64,000 nt of DNA from Pseudomonas sp. URMO17WK12:I11. Lineage in GTDB: Bacteria; Pseudomonadota; Gammaproteobacteria; Pseudomonadales; Pseudomonadaceae. Positions 51,049 through 62,565 of the stretch are shown piece by piece. Location: positions 58,573-122,572 of the forward strand of contig NZ_VEDF01000012.1 of the NCBI RefSeq assembly GCF_007677725.1, in the 5' to 3' direction. The notes below the pieces were generated by a model that was given only the letters and a program-made list of their open reading frames with translations, had not been told where the DNA came from and did no database searches. Made by a program: the position numbers and the translations under genes. How positions within the stretch are numbered: position 1 is the first letter of the stretch; every line of letters begins with the position of its first letter.

Positions 51049-51963
51049 TTGTCCGATCTACCGCCTAACCCATTGCTGCAATACCTTGCCCGCCTGGCAC
51101 CTTCCAGCCAGCAGACCATGCGCTACATTCTGCAAGATGCAGCCGACCGGCTTGGCTTCATCGACTGCAATCTGTCCGAGGTGCCCTGGCACCGCCTGGA
51201 GCCGGGCCATGTGATCGGTCTGGTGGCAGCACTGCGTACCGACGGCTATGCGCCCAACAGCTCCTCGTTGTACGTCAATGCGGTGCGCGGGGTGATGAAT
51301 GAAGCGTGGCGCCAGGGCCTGATCGATCATGAGCACTTGCTGCGCATGCGTGAGGTCAAGCCAGCTTCCGGCAGCCGCCTGCCGCCGGGCCGCAACTTGC
51401 GGCGCAGCCTGATCCGAGAGTTGATCGACGTCTGCGAGGCCGATCCGCGGCCTCAAGGGATTCGCGATGCGGCGATCATTGCCTTGCTGTACGGCACCGG
51501 CATGCGCAAGTCAGAGTCGGTGGACATAGACCTTGAGCAAGTCGATTTTGAAGCGCGTAGCCTGCAGGTGACAGGCAAAGGCAATCGCCAACTGATCAAA
51601 TATGCCCCGGCGTGGGCATTCGACAAACTCAATGCGTGGCTGCAAGTTCGCCGTGATGCATTGCCTGCAGGCGCGGCGGATGACTCATTTCTGTTCAACC
51701 GGATCCGCCGAGGCAATCACATCACCCGTGCCAGGATCACCAAGCATGCGATCTACTACATCGCACGACAGCGCGGTGCGCAGGTGGGCGTGAAGATCAT
51801 GCCGCACGATTTTCGCCGCGCGTTCATCACTCGGGTAATTGAGGAGCATGATCTGTCGATTGCTCAGAAATTGGCACACCATGCCAACATCCAGACCACG
51901 GCCAGTTACGACCGGCGCGACGACAATGAACGACGCCGCGCGGTCGATCGCTTCGATTACTGA
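51049..51963 (+). CDS. Solitary tyrosine recombinase
   Basis: This 304-aa site-specific recombinase has an N-terminal SAM-like core-binding domain (about 10-90) and a catalytic domain with all expected residues: R153 in YGTGMRKSE, Lys in VTGKGNRQL, HxxR in PHDFRRAF, His in KLAHHANIQTT and nucleophile Y287 in ASYDRRD. I chose the TTG at 51049 with CAGGA upstream; an ATG at 51007 is in frame but lacks a ribosome-binding site. It carries no neighbouring phage, integron or att-like repeats, and it is too divergent from XerC/XerD to be either. Its target site is unknown. Confidence 0.82.
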   Translation: MSDLPPNPLLQYLARLAPSSQQTMRYILQDAADRLGFIDCNLSEVPWHRLEPGHVIGLVAALRTDGYAPNSSSLYVNAVRGVMNEAWRQGLIDHEHLLRMREVKPASGSRLPPGRNLRRSLIRELIDVCEADPRPQGIRDAAIIALLYGTGMRKSESVDIDLEQVDFEARSLQVTGKGNRQLIKYAPAWAFDKLNAWLQVRRDALPAGAADDSFLFNRIRRGNHITRARITKHAIYYIARQRGAQVGVKIMPHDFRRAFITRVIEEHDLSIAQKLAHHANIQTTASYDRRDDNERRRAVDRFDY

Positions 51964-51972
51964 GCGCACGCG

Positions 51973-52263
51973 TCAGCGCTGTGCGCCGCCACCTTCGCCG
52001 CCGGCGCCTTCCGAGCCCGTGCCGTCCATGCCAGGCAGGTCGCGGTTGTCCTTGGTTGTGGTCGGAGGACTGTCAGGGTCGTTGCCCTGCAGGCGTGGAT
52101 CGGTATCCCTCGGCATGGGCTTCTCAATCGGGTTGAGGGTACTGTCCACACCCGGCTGTGGCGCCGGGTTGTGCGGATCATCGGGATAGGTTGGGCCAGT
52201 GCCCACCGCCAGGGCCAGCGGCGAGGTCAGCAGGGCAGCCAACAGCAGGGTTGATCGGGTCAT
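51973..52263 (-). CDS. Small secreted proline/aspartate-rich protein
   Basis: This 96-aa exported protein has a signal peptide at residues 1-20 (MTRSTLLLAALLTSPLALA). The mature chain is low-complexity and probably disordered: TYPDDPHNPAPQPGVDST, PRDTDPRLQGNDPDSPP and a Gly-rich end GSEGAGGEGGG. The start ATG at 52263 follows AAGGAGCC. Its function is not known. It converges on the recombinase, with 9 bases between stops. Confidence 0.7.
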   Translation of the reverse strand: MTRSTLLLAALLTSPLALAVGTGPTYPDDPHNPAPQPGVDSTLNPIEKPMPRDTDPRLQGNDPDSPPTTTKDNRDLPGMDGTGSEGAGGEGGGAQR

Positions 52264-52342
52264 GGCAGGCTCCTTTGCATCGATTGGGGTCACGTGTTGG
52301 AGCCTGTGCGTCAACCTCAGGTGCCATGGACCCGATCAGCGG

Positions 52343-53695
52343 TCAAACCACCGTCGACAGCAGCATGATGAAGATGATGCCGACCACCGAAAGAATGGTT
52401 TCCATCATGCTCCAGGTCTTGAAGGTCTCTGCCACGGTCATGTTGAAGTACTGCTTGACCAGCCAGAAGCCTGCATCGTTGACGTGCGACAGGATCAGCG
52501 AGCCGGCGCCGGTGGCCAGCACCAGCAGTTCACGGTTGACCCCAGGCACCAGGTCGATCACGGGCGCGACGATACCGGCACCGGTAATGGTGGCCACGGT
52601 CGCAGAGCCCGTGGCGATACGAATCACCGCCGCCACCAACCACGCAAGCAGGATCGGCGAGATTTCGGCCTGGACCGCCATCTGGCCGATGACATTGCCC
52701 ACGCCGGTGTCCACCAGCATTTGCTTGAAGCCACCACCGGCACCGACGATCAGCACGATGGCCGCAGTCGGTGCCAGGCTCTGGTCGAGCATCTTCATGA
52801 TCTGCTGGCGGCTGAACCCGCGTGCCGAGCCAAAGGTATAGAAGGCCAGCAGCAAGGCGGCCAGCAGCGCAGTGATCGGGTGGCCGATCAGGTCCATCCA
52901 TTGGCGGAAGATGTGCTCGGCCGGCAATACCACGTCGGCGAACGTCTTGAGCAGCATCAGGGCCACCGGCAGCAATACCGTGACCAGGGTGATGGTGAAA
53001 CTGGGCAGGTTGCTCTGGTCCGACTCCTTGGCGATCTGATCCATCAGCTCCTGCGACGGGTTGCCAGGGATGTAGCGGGCGATGAAATTGCCGAACAGGG
53101 GGCCGGCGATCACTGCCGTCGGCAGCGCTACCAGCAGGCCGTAAAAGATGGTCTTGCCGATGTCAGCGTGAAAGATGCCAATCGCCAGCAGCGGCCCTGG
53201 ATGCGGAGGCACCAACCCGTGAACCACCGACAAGCCGGCCAGCAGCGGAATGCCGATCTTGATCAGCGATACGCCCGAGCGGCGGGCGACGATGAACACC
53301 AGCGGAATCAACAGCACGAAGCCGATTTCGAAGAACAGGGGAATGCCCACGAGGAACGCGGCGAACATCATCGCCCAGTGCACATTCTTTTTGCCAAAGG
53401 CGCGAATCAGCGTCTGCGCGATCTGGTCGGCCCCGCCAGAGTCGGCCATCAGCTTGCCCAGCATGGTACCCAAGGCAAGCACGATGCCGACAAAACCAAG
53501 CACCCCGCCGAAGCCGTCCTGGAACGACTTCATGACCTTGGCCACCGGCATGCCTGAGGTCAGGCCGAGAAAACCTGCGGCCAGGGTCAGGGCGACGAAG
53601 GGGTGCACCTTGAAATGCGTGATCAGCACAATCAGCCCGACGATGGTGACCAGCGCATCGAGCAGCAGGAAGGTATCTGTAGCCAGTCCGAACAT
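52343..53695 (-). CDS. gntP: Gluconate:H+ symporter (GntP/GntT family)
   Basis: This 450-aa inner-membrane gluconate importer has about 12-14 helices. Family signatures include GLTSGMPVAKVMKSFQDGFGGVLGFVGIVLALGTMLGKLM, GIPLFFEIGFVLLIPLVF, LVPPHPGPLLA and the C-terminal SHVNDAGFWLVKQYF. The GntR-type operator at 53769-53784 and an A-rich Crc motif at 53720-53727 lie in its leader, so it has its own promoter despite following gntK. It acts with GntK to convert external gluconate to 6-phosphogluconate. Confidence 0.93.
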   Translation of the reverse strand: MFGLATDTFLLLDALVTIVGLIVLITHFKVHPFVALTLAAGFLGLTSGMPVAKVMKSFQDGFGGVLGFVGIVLALGTMLGKLMADSGGADQIAQTLIRAFGKKNVHWAMMFAAFLVGIPLFFEIGFVLLIPLVFIVARRSGVSLIKIGIPLLAGLSVVHGLVPPHPGPLLAIGIFHADIGKTIFYGLLVALPTAVIAGPLFGNFIARYIPGNPSQELMDQIAKESDQSNLPSFTITLVTVLLPVALMLLKTFADVVLPAEHIFRQWMDLIGHPITALLAALLLAFYTFGSARGFSRQQIMKMLDQSLAPTAAIVLIVGAGGGFKQMLVDTGVGNVIGQMAVQAEISPILLAWLVAAVIRIATGSATVATITGAGIVAPVIDLVPGVNRELLVLATGAGSLILSHVNDAGFWLVKQYFNMTVAETFKTWSMMETILSVVGIIFIMLLSTVV

Positions 53696-53719
53696 GATAG
53701 TAAGGCCTCGATCTTATCG

Positions 53720-53727
53720 TTGTTTTT
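53720..53727 (-). promoter_or_regulatory. Candidate Crc/Hfq motif (AAAAACAA) in the gntP leader
   Basis: The mRNA octamer AAAAACAA fits AANAAYAA exactly and lies about 24 bases before the gntP start codon. Catabolite repression of gluconate uptake would be expected. Confidence 0.5.
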
Positions 53728-53768
53728 TGGCGTAACGTTGGGTTGAACTTTTACCGCCGCGAGGCGTC

Positions 53769-53784
53769 GAGACAGCGCTGTCTC
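53769..53784. promoter_or_regulatory. GntR operator upstream of gntP
   Basis: GAGACAGCGCTGTCTC is a perfect 16-bp palindrome between gntK and gntP. The same core recurs twice in the gntK/gntR intergenic region. Confidence 0.85.
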
Positions 53785-53808
53785 TGGTGAGCCGGAAAAA
53801 CCGCCGGT

Positions 53809-54348
53809 TCAGGCAGTCTGCGCCAGGCTCCGCTCACCGTGCGGCTTTAGCCAGGCATCTACCGCCTCGGCCAGCACGGCAATGGGTTGGGTGGCATCCA
53901 GCGGCACGGTCAAAGGTTCACCGTGGGGCGCCTCGAGGGCGGCGAACTGGCTGTCGATCAGGCTCGCTGGCATGAAGTGTCCAGGGCGAGCGAGCACACG
54001 CTTCTCAGCTTCTTCCGGGGTCAGTTCGAGAAACACGAAAACCAGCCCAGGGACAGCTGCGCGCAGGGTATCGCGGTACCTGCGCTTGAGCGCCGAACAG
54101 GTCAGGATCGGCCGCTCGCCAGCTTTCATGACCGCTTGCAGCTCCTCGCCCAGGCGCACCAGCCAACCGGCGCGGTCGTCATCGTCGAGCGGGATGCCCG
54201 CGCTCATCTTGCGGATGTTTTCGGCAGGGTGAAAGGCGTCGCCTTCGATCAGGCGACCACCGCTTCGCAAGGCGATGGCGGCGCCGACGCAGCTTTTGCC
54301 GCATCCGGCCACGCCCATCACCACGATGGCAGACAGGGAAGAATTCAT
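53809..54348 (-). CDS. gntK: Gluconokinase GntK
   Basis: This 179-aa ATP-dependent kinase phosphorylates D-gluconate to 6-phosphogluconate in the cytosol. The P-loop GVAGCGKS covers residues 12-19, and GDAFHPAENIRKMSAGIPLDDDDRAGWL is the gluconate-binding signature. TCSALKRRYRDTLR and FLELTPEEAEKRVLARPGHFMPASLIDSQFAALE complete the family pattern. Length is typical (about 175 aa). AGGAGG precedes the ATG. It is divergent from gntR with GntR-type sites between. Confidence 0.95.
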   Translation of the reverse strand: MNSSLSAIVVMGVAGCGKSCVGAAIALRSGGRLIEGDAFHPAENIRKMSAGIPLDDDDRAGWLVRLGEELQAVMKAGERPILTCSALKRRYRDTLRAAVPGLVFVFLELTPEEAEKRVLARPGHFMPASLIDSQFAALEAPHGEPLTVPLDATQPIAVLAEAVDAWLKPHGERSLAQTA

Positions 54349-54367
54349 CAGTACCTCCTGCGGGGTG

Positions 54368-54381
54368 AGACAGCGCTGTCT
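54368..54381. promoter_or_regulatory. GntR operator upstream of gntK
   Basis: AGACAGCGCTGTCT is a perfect 14-bp palindrome 20 bases before the gntK start and matches the gntP site. Confidence 0.85.
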
Positions 54382-54495
54382 TGAAGCGAACGCACAGCCG
54401 TCTCCCCGGTGTTATTGATCTTGTCCTAACGCAGTATGGACGCTCGGCAGCGTGCTGCAGGCGCAGCACTGAAGATTAGGTTTGCCTGCGTCCTG

Positions 54496-54509
54496 AGACA
54501 GCGCTACCT
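54496..54509. promoter_or_regulatory. Weaker GntR operator upstream of gntR
   Basis: AGACAGCGCTACCT keeps the left half and centre of the operator, with changes in the right half. It lies about 50 bases before gntR, so weak autoregulation is likely. Confidence 0.75.
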
Positions 54510-54556
54510 TAGTGGCCGTTCCTTCATCCTGCAAGCGGTAAAAAATTACACACTCC

Positions 54557-55576
54557 ATGGCGCGCATAGGCTCACGTACCACCGGTCGTCCCACCCTGGC
54601 AGAAGTCGCCAGGTTGTCTGGGGTTTCCCCCATTACCGCCTCACGCGCGTTGCGCGGTGTCAGCACGGTTGCACCTGCGCTGGTCGAGAAAGTCATGGCC
54701 GCTGCCGCGAGCCTGGGCTACGTCGCCAATCCGGCGGCCCGCGCCCTGGCATCGGCGCGCAGCCAATCGGTGGTGGTGTTGATCCCGTCGCTGTCCAACC
54801 AGCTGTTCATCGATACGCTCGAGGCCATTCACGATGTGATGCGCCCGCGCGGCCTGGAGGTGCTGATCGGCAACTACCATTACGACATCGATGAAGAAGA
54901 GAACCTGATCCGCAATTACCTGGCCTATCAACCCTGCGGCATGCTACTCACAGGTTTTGATCGCAGCGACGCTTCGCGGCAGATGCTCGCCGCCAGCGCC
55001 GTGCCCTGCGTGCACATGATGGAGCTGGGCGGCGAGCCCGGCACGTTGTCGGTCGGTTTTTCCCAGCAGCAGGCAGGACGTGCTGCCGCCAGGCACCTGA
55101 TCGAGCGAGGCCGGCGCCGTTTGGCATTCATTGCCGCGCAGCTCGACCCACGCGTGATGCAACGCGCCGAGGGCTTTCGGCAGGCACTGCGCGAGGCCGG
55201 CCTGCATGCCAGCGAGCTGGAGGTTCTTGCCCCGCAACCGTCTTCCATCGCATTGGGCAGCGAGCTGTTCAGCCAACTGATGGCGCAGGCACCCGACGTC
55301 GACGGCATATTTTTCTGCAACGACGACCTGGCTCAAGGCGCGGTTTTGCAAGCGCTGCGCCAGGGCATCGAGGTGCCGCGCGAAGTCGCCATGGTCGGTT
55401 TCAACGACCTGCCGGCCTCCGCCCACATGGTGCCGCGCCTGACCTCCATTCGCACGCCGCGGGCCGCCGTCGGGCGTAGCGCGGCGCAGGCGTTACTGGC
55501 CTTGCTCGACGGTAAACGGGTCAGCGATGAGCAGCAGGATCTGGGCTTTGAGCTGATGGTGCGCGAAAGCTCCTGA
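54557..55576 (+). CDS. gntR: LacI-family gluconate repressor GntR
   Basis: This 339-aa LacI-type repressor has an N-terminal helix-turn-helix with hinge (residues 10-65: PTLAEVARLSGVSPITASRALRG, then YVANPAARALAS) and a periplasmic-binding-like effector domain (about 66-339). It should repress gntK and gntP, and itself weakly, and release on gluconate or 6-phosphogluconate. Three palindromic sites built on AGACAGCGCTGTCT lie before exactly these genes. The start ATG at 54557 has no strong ribosome-binding site, which may keep levels low. Confidence 0.92.
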   Translation: MARIGSRTTGRPTLAEVARLSGVSPITASRALRGVSTVAPALVEKVMAAAASLGYVANPAARALASARSQSVVVLIPSLSNQLFIDTLEAIHDVMRPRGLEVLIGNYHYDIDEEENLIRNYLAYQPCGMLLTGFDRSDASRQMLAASAVPCVHMMELGGEPGTLSVGFSQQQAGRAAARHLIERGRRRLAFIAAQLDPRVMQRAEGFRQALREAGLHASELEVLAPQPSSIALGSELFSQLMAQAPDVDGIFFCNDDLAQGAVLQALRQGIEVPREVAMVGFNDLPASAHMVPRLTSIRTPRAAVGRSAAQALLALLDGKRVSDEQQDLGFELMVRESS

Positions 55577-55686
55577 AGCCTGCGGGTTGGCGCGCGCCAG
55601 GCACCTTCACCGGGTGATGAAAGGCGGCTTGCAGGGCGACAAGGGCGATCTATGCTCATGAAAAATCCGCCCAGCAAGGACGCGCC

Positions 55687-56980
55687 ATGTTCGATTTTCA
55701 TCGCAAGTCTGACCTCCTTGAAATCCAGCGCAGCCACGCGGCCTTGGCCCAGGTCCAGGCCAAGCTTGCAGCGATCAGCCGCTGCATGGCGATGATCGAG
55801 TTCGCGCCTGACGGCACCATCCTCGATGCCAACGCGCAGTTCTGCCAGGCGATGGGTTACAGCGCGGACGAATTGCGCGGCAAGCACCACCGGCTGTTTT
55901 GTGAGCCTGCCTATGCCAGCAGTGCCGAGTACCAGCAGCTCTGGCGCGAGCTGGCCCAGGGCAGGGCGCTCAGCGGCACCTTCGAGCGGATCGACAAGGC
56001 GGGGCGCGAGGTGTGGCTGGAGGCGAGCTACATGCCGGTGCTCGACGAGCAGCAGCAGGTCAGCAGCGTCATCAAGGTGGCGGCCGACATCAGTCAGCGG
56101 ATCAAGCAAGAGCACGAGAGCGAAAGCCTGCTCAACGCCATCGGCCGGTCGATGGCGGTGGTGGAGTTCACCCCACAGGGGCGCGTTAGCACAGCCAATC
56201 GAAATTTCCTCGACACCATGGGCTACCAGCTCGAGGAAGTGCAAGGTCGCCATCATGGCCTGTTCTGTCACCCTCATGAGCGCGAGTCGGCCGGGTATCG
56301 TGAATTCTGGGCCTCGCTCAATCGCGGGGAGTACCACTCGCACCGTTTCGAGCGGGTCAACAAGCACGGCCAGACCGTTTACCTGGAGGCTTCATACAAC
56401 CCCATCTTCGACAGCAAAGGGCGGCTGTACAAGGTGGTCAAGTTCGCCACCGACATCACCGCCCAGGTCAGCACCCAGCAAAGTGCCGCAGACGCGGCCC
56501 ATGCCAGCTCGGTGCAAACCGACGCCTGCGCGCGCAAGGGTACCGAGGTGGTACAGCAGACGGTCGCGGTCATCGAGCAGATATCCCAGGAATTGAGCGA
56601 TGCCGCGCGCAGCATCGATGCGGTGAGCAGGCAGTCGGATGTGATCGGGCAGATTGTCCTGACCATCCGCGGCATCGCCGATCAAACCAACCTCCTGGCG
56701 CTGAACGCCGCTATCGAGGCAGCCCGTGCCGGTGAGCATGGCCGTGGCTTTGCCGTGGTCGCCGACGAGGTGCGCAGCCTGGCCGCACGGACCAGCAAGG
56801 CCACGCTGGAGATCGTCGATGTGGTACGGCAGAACCACGACCTCTCGTTGACGGCCGTGGCGAGCATGCAGTCAAGCCTGTCGCGCACTGGGCGCGGGGT
56901 TGCCCTGGCCAATGAAGCGGGCACGGTGATCATGGAGATTCAGCAAGGCTCACGGCATGTGGTCGATGCAATCAGCCAGA

Positions 56981-57006
<26 letters not shown>
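55687..57006 (+). CDS. bdlA: Soluble double-PAS chemoreceptor (BdlA-like)
   Basis: This 439-aa cytosolic methyl-accepting-type protein has no transmembrane helix: PAS 1 covers about 27-138 and PAS 2 about 147-262. The two are internally homologous (FERIDKAGREVWLEASYMPV against FERVNKHGQTVYLEASYNPI), and the signalling domain is about 280-439 with the conserved tip IADQTNLLALNAAIEAARAGEHGRGFAVVADEVRSLA. P. aeruginosa BdlA, the biofilm-dispersion factor, has this exact layout (about 417 aa). GGA precedes the ATG at 55687. Its last 26 bases overlap the 3' end of the convergent hybrid kinase gene. The dispersal role is inferred from architecture. Confidence 0.83.
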
Positions 57007-60235
<3,229 letters not shown>

Positions 60236-60237
60236 GC

Positions 60238-60852
60238 TCAGTTGACGTGGTTGCGTTTGGCCAGGTCGACCATTTCTACCAACGACTCAGTCTTGAGTTT
60301 CTCCATGATGCGGCCGCGGTAGGTACTGATGGTCTTGGCACTGAGGTTCATGCAGGCGCCGATGTTCTTGTTGTTCTCGCCTCGGGTCAGGCGGCGCAAC
60401 ACCTCCATCTCACGGTTTGACAGGCTGCTCAGGCGCTCGGGCTCGCTTTCCAGCGTGTTGCTGTTGACCGACATCTGCGGAAAGGTGGAGTAGCCCTTGA
60501 TCAGGGCCTTGAGTGCGAAGACGACGGCTTCGAGGTCTTCGCCCTTGGTGACAAACGCGCCAATGCCGGCATCCAGGCAACGGCGCACGTACAGGTCGGT
60601 GGCTTGCCCGGTCAACACCATGATCTTCGGCGCCGGTTCCTGCTGTTGCAGGCGCTTGATCACTTCCATGCCGTCCAGACCGGGCAGCCCGATATCCAGG
60701 ACCACGACATCGGGCCGCAACTCGCGAACTTTTTGCGCGACTTCGCTGCCGTTGTCGACTTCACCGACGATGCGAAAGCGCTCCCGTTCAAGCAATATGC
60801 GCAAGGAAAACCGGACAATGGCATGGTCATCCACGATCAGCACGGTTGTCAT
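60238..60852 (-). CDS. LuxR/NarL-type response regulator (BvgA/EvgA-like)
   Basis: This 204-aa regulator has a receiver domain (1-120) with phospho-acceptor D53 in VVVLDIGLPGLDG and acidic residues at positions 8-9, and a C-terminal LuxR DNA-binding domain (about 140-204: LSNREMEVLRRLTRGENNKNIGACMNLSAKTISTYRGRIMEKL). Length and arrangement are those of BvgA/EvgA. It is first in the operon with the hybrid kinase, whose Hpt H1024 should be its phosphodonor. Targets cannot be read from this window. Confidence 0.92.
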   Translation of the reverse strand: MTTVLIVDDHAIVRFSLRILLERERFRIVGEVDNGSEVAQKVRELRPDVVVLDIGLPGLDGMEVIKRLQQQEPAPKIMVLTGQATDLYVRRCLDAGIGAFVTKGEDLEAVVFALKALIKGYSTFPQMSVNSNTLESEPERLSSLSNREMEVLRRLTRGENNKNIGACMNLSAKTISTYRGRIMEKLKTESLVEMVDLAKRNHVN

Positions 60853-61027
60853 TTAACTAACTCCTGTCGGAATGTGGTCGATTTCCTGAGGCGATCAGGA
60901 CTGTGTCTGCGAGCTTTTTCTGCTGGGCGGCACGATACGACCATTCCCGATCCAGGGTAATGGCGAGTATAGATGTGTTGAGCAAGCGAGCCGGTATTGT
61001 GGAAATTTCCTACAAAAAACGGCTCAA

Positions 61028-61053
61028 AGGCACTGCTGCAACGGGCAGTGCCT
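61028..61053 (-). terminator. Terminator-like hairpin after the DUF1272 gene
   Basis: AGGCACTGC (61028-61036) pairs with GCAGTGCCT (61045-61053). On the minus strand the stem is followed, after TTGAGCCG, by six Ts. It lies 15 bases past the DUF1272 stop. Confidence 0.65.
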
Positions 61054-61067
61054 GTGCTGCGCAGGGG

Positions 61068-61310
61068 TCAGGCGCAGGGGGGGTGAGGCTTGGTGACGCG
61101 CAGCGTCGAGCCGGGGTTGTTGCGCAATGCCTGGCCGACCCGCGCAGGCCGCGCGAGCAACTGGCCGGCGCAATTGGGGCAGCGCCCGTGCAGGCGCTGT
61201 GCGGCGCAGTCGTGGCAAAAGGTACATTCGAACGAGCAGATCATGGCGTTCGGGCTGTCGCCGGGCAGGTCGATATCACAACATTCGCAATTTGGCCGCA
61301 GCTGCAACAT
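61068..61310 (-). CDS. Small DUF1272 cysteine-rich protein
   Basis: This 80-aa cytosolic protein begins MLQLRPNCECCDIDLP and continues ICSFECTFCHDCA and GRCPNCAGQL. The spaced Cys pairs form the zinc-ribbon-like pattern of DUF1272, a family of unknown function. I chose the ATG at 61310 with GAGGGGG upstream; the long frame beyond it overlaps cobM and is not believed. The C-terminal part after residue 60 is basic and proline-rich. Confidence 0.85.
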   Translation of the reverse strand: MLQLRPNCECCDIDLPGDSPNAMICSFECTFCHDCAAQRLHGRCPNCAGQLLARPARVGQALRNNPGSTLRVTKPHPPCA

Positions 61311-61374
61311 GGTAACCCCCTCGTATGTCTTGGATCTCGCAGTCTGCGCCGAGCTGTGCCTGGCTGGCAATGCA

Positions 61375-62127
61375 CTAGGGTGCAGGGCGATACAGGTGCG
61401 CATGGCCTGCGCGGTAAAGCGCAGAATCTGCGAAGGGCGCATCCCCCAGCACATGCCCGACCAGAATCAGTGCGGTGCGCTTGAAGCCCTTGACGGCGAC
61501 CTGCTCGACTATGTCAGCCAAGGTCGCGCGCACCCAGTCCTGGTCCGGCCATGTCGCCCGGTGCACCACCGCCACCGGGCACTGCGGGCCGTAATGCGGC
61601 AGCAGTTGCTCGACGATTTGTGCCAGGTGCTTGACCCCCAGATGGATGGCGAGGGTGCTGCCGTGACGGGCCAGCTCGGCCAGTTGCTCGCCGGCGGGCA
61701 TGGGCGAGCTGTCGCCGTAGCGGGTGAGGATGACTGTCTGCGACACTTGCGGCAGGGTCAGCTCGCAGCCGAGCAGCGCTGCGCTGGCGGCCGTGGCCGT
61801 GACCCCGGGGATGATCTGGTAATCGATCCCAAGCTCGCGCAGCTGGCGAATCTGCTCGCCGATGGCCCCGTACAGGCTTGGATCGCCACTGTGCACGCGG
61901 GCTACGTCCTGCCCGATGGCATGGGCGGTGCGCATCGCTTCGATGATCTGTTCAAGGTGCAGCTCGGCGCTGTTGATCACGGTATGCGCCTGATGGCCCT
62001 CGAGCACCGCAGCGGGTACCAGCGAGCCTGCGTAGATGATCACGGGGCATTGGCGGATCAGGCGTTGGCCCTTGACCGTGATCAACTCGGGGTCGCCGGG
62101 GCCGGCGCCGATGAAATAGACCGTCAT
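61375..62127 (-). CDS. cobM: Precorrin-4 C11-methyltransferase CobM
   Basis: This 250-aa SAM-dependent tetrapyrrole methylase of the aerobic cobalamin pathway converts precorrin-4 to precorrin-5. The N-terminal VYFIGAGPGDPELITVKGQRL is the SAM-binding signature of the family, followed by VINSAELHLEQIIEAM, VARVHSGDPSLYGAIGEQIRQL and IPGVTATAASAALLGCELTLP, all characteristic of CobM/CbiF. It follows cobE by 27 bases and belongs to the cbtB-cbtA-cobE-cobM operon behind the B12 riboswitch. Confidence 0.94.
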   Translation of the reverse strand: MTVYFIGAGPGDPELITVKGQRLIRQCPVIIYAGSLVPAAVLEGHQAHTVINSAELHLEQIIEAMRTAHAIGQDVARVHSGDPSLYGAIGEQIRQLRELGIDYQIIPGVTATAASAALLGCELTLPQVSQTVILTRYGDSSPMPAGEQLAELARHGSTLAIHLGVKHLAQIVEQLLPHYGPQCPVAVVHRATWPDQDWVRATLADIVEQVAVKGFKRTALILVGHVLGDAPFADSALYRAGHAHLYRPAP

Positions 62128-62154
62128 GGGTTAATCCTTGCAAGGTGAAATGAA

Positions 62155-62565
62155 CTAGGCAGGGCAGGCCAGCGCCAGCGTCGCGGGCCCGAGGACCTGG
62201 CGGGTGACGATGAGCTGCGCCGCTGGGTGATCGCTGCAGGCCAGGGCCAACGCCGCGCTTTCGGCCACACCCCAGCAGCCGGTGTGGGCATGCGCCAGGG
62301 TCGAGCGGTGGCTCAATTGCGGCTCGAACCGTCGCAGTTGGTCGGCGCTGAAGCCTAGCAAAGGCAGGGCGAAATGGGCAGCGAGCTGCTGCAGACCGGG
62401 TTCGGCGGCCTTGCCGGTGATGCTGGCAAGACCGTGCAGCGCCGAGATGTCCCACCCGTACTGGCTCAGCACCTGGTGTAGCAATGTCTGCAACGCGAGC
62501 ATGGAACAGCCACGGCGGCAGCCGAAACCGGCATATAACGCCGGCATCGGCGTGACGGCGGCCAT
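62155..62565 (-). CDS. cobE: Cobalamin biosynthesis protein CobE (CbiG C-terminal type)
   Basis: This 136-aa protein shows the CobE/GbiG C-terminal fold: YAGFGCRRGCSMLALQTLL near the N-terminus, LHGLASITGKAAEPGLQQLAAHFALPL in the middle, and TGCWGVAESAALALACSD. In aerobic producers CobE works beside the ring-contraction enzymes and may bind an intermediate. Its start codon overlaps the cbtA stop as TGATG, so translation is coupled. Confidence 0.87.
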   Translation of the reverse strand: MAAVTPMPALYAGFGCRRGCSMLALQTLLHQVLSQYGWDISALHGLASITGKAAEPGLQQLAAHFALPLLGFSADQLRRFEPQLSHRSTLAHAHTGCWGVAESAALALACSDHPAAQLIVTRQVLGPATLALACPA

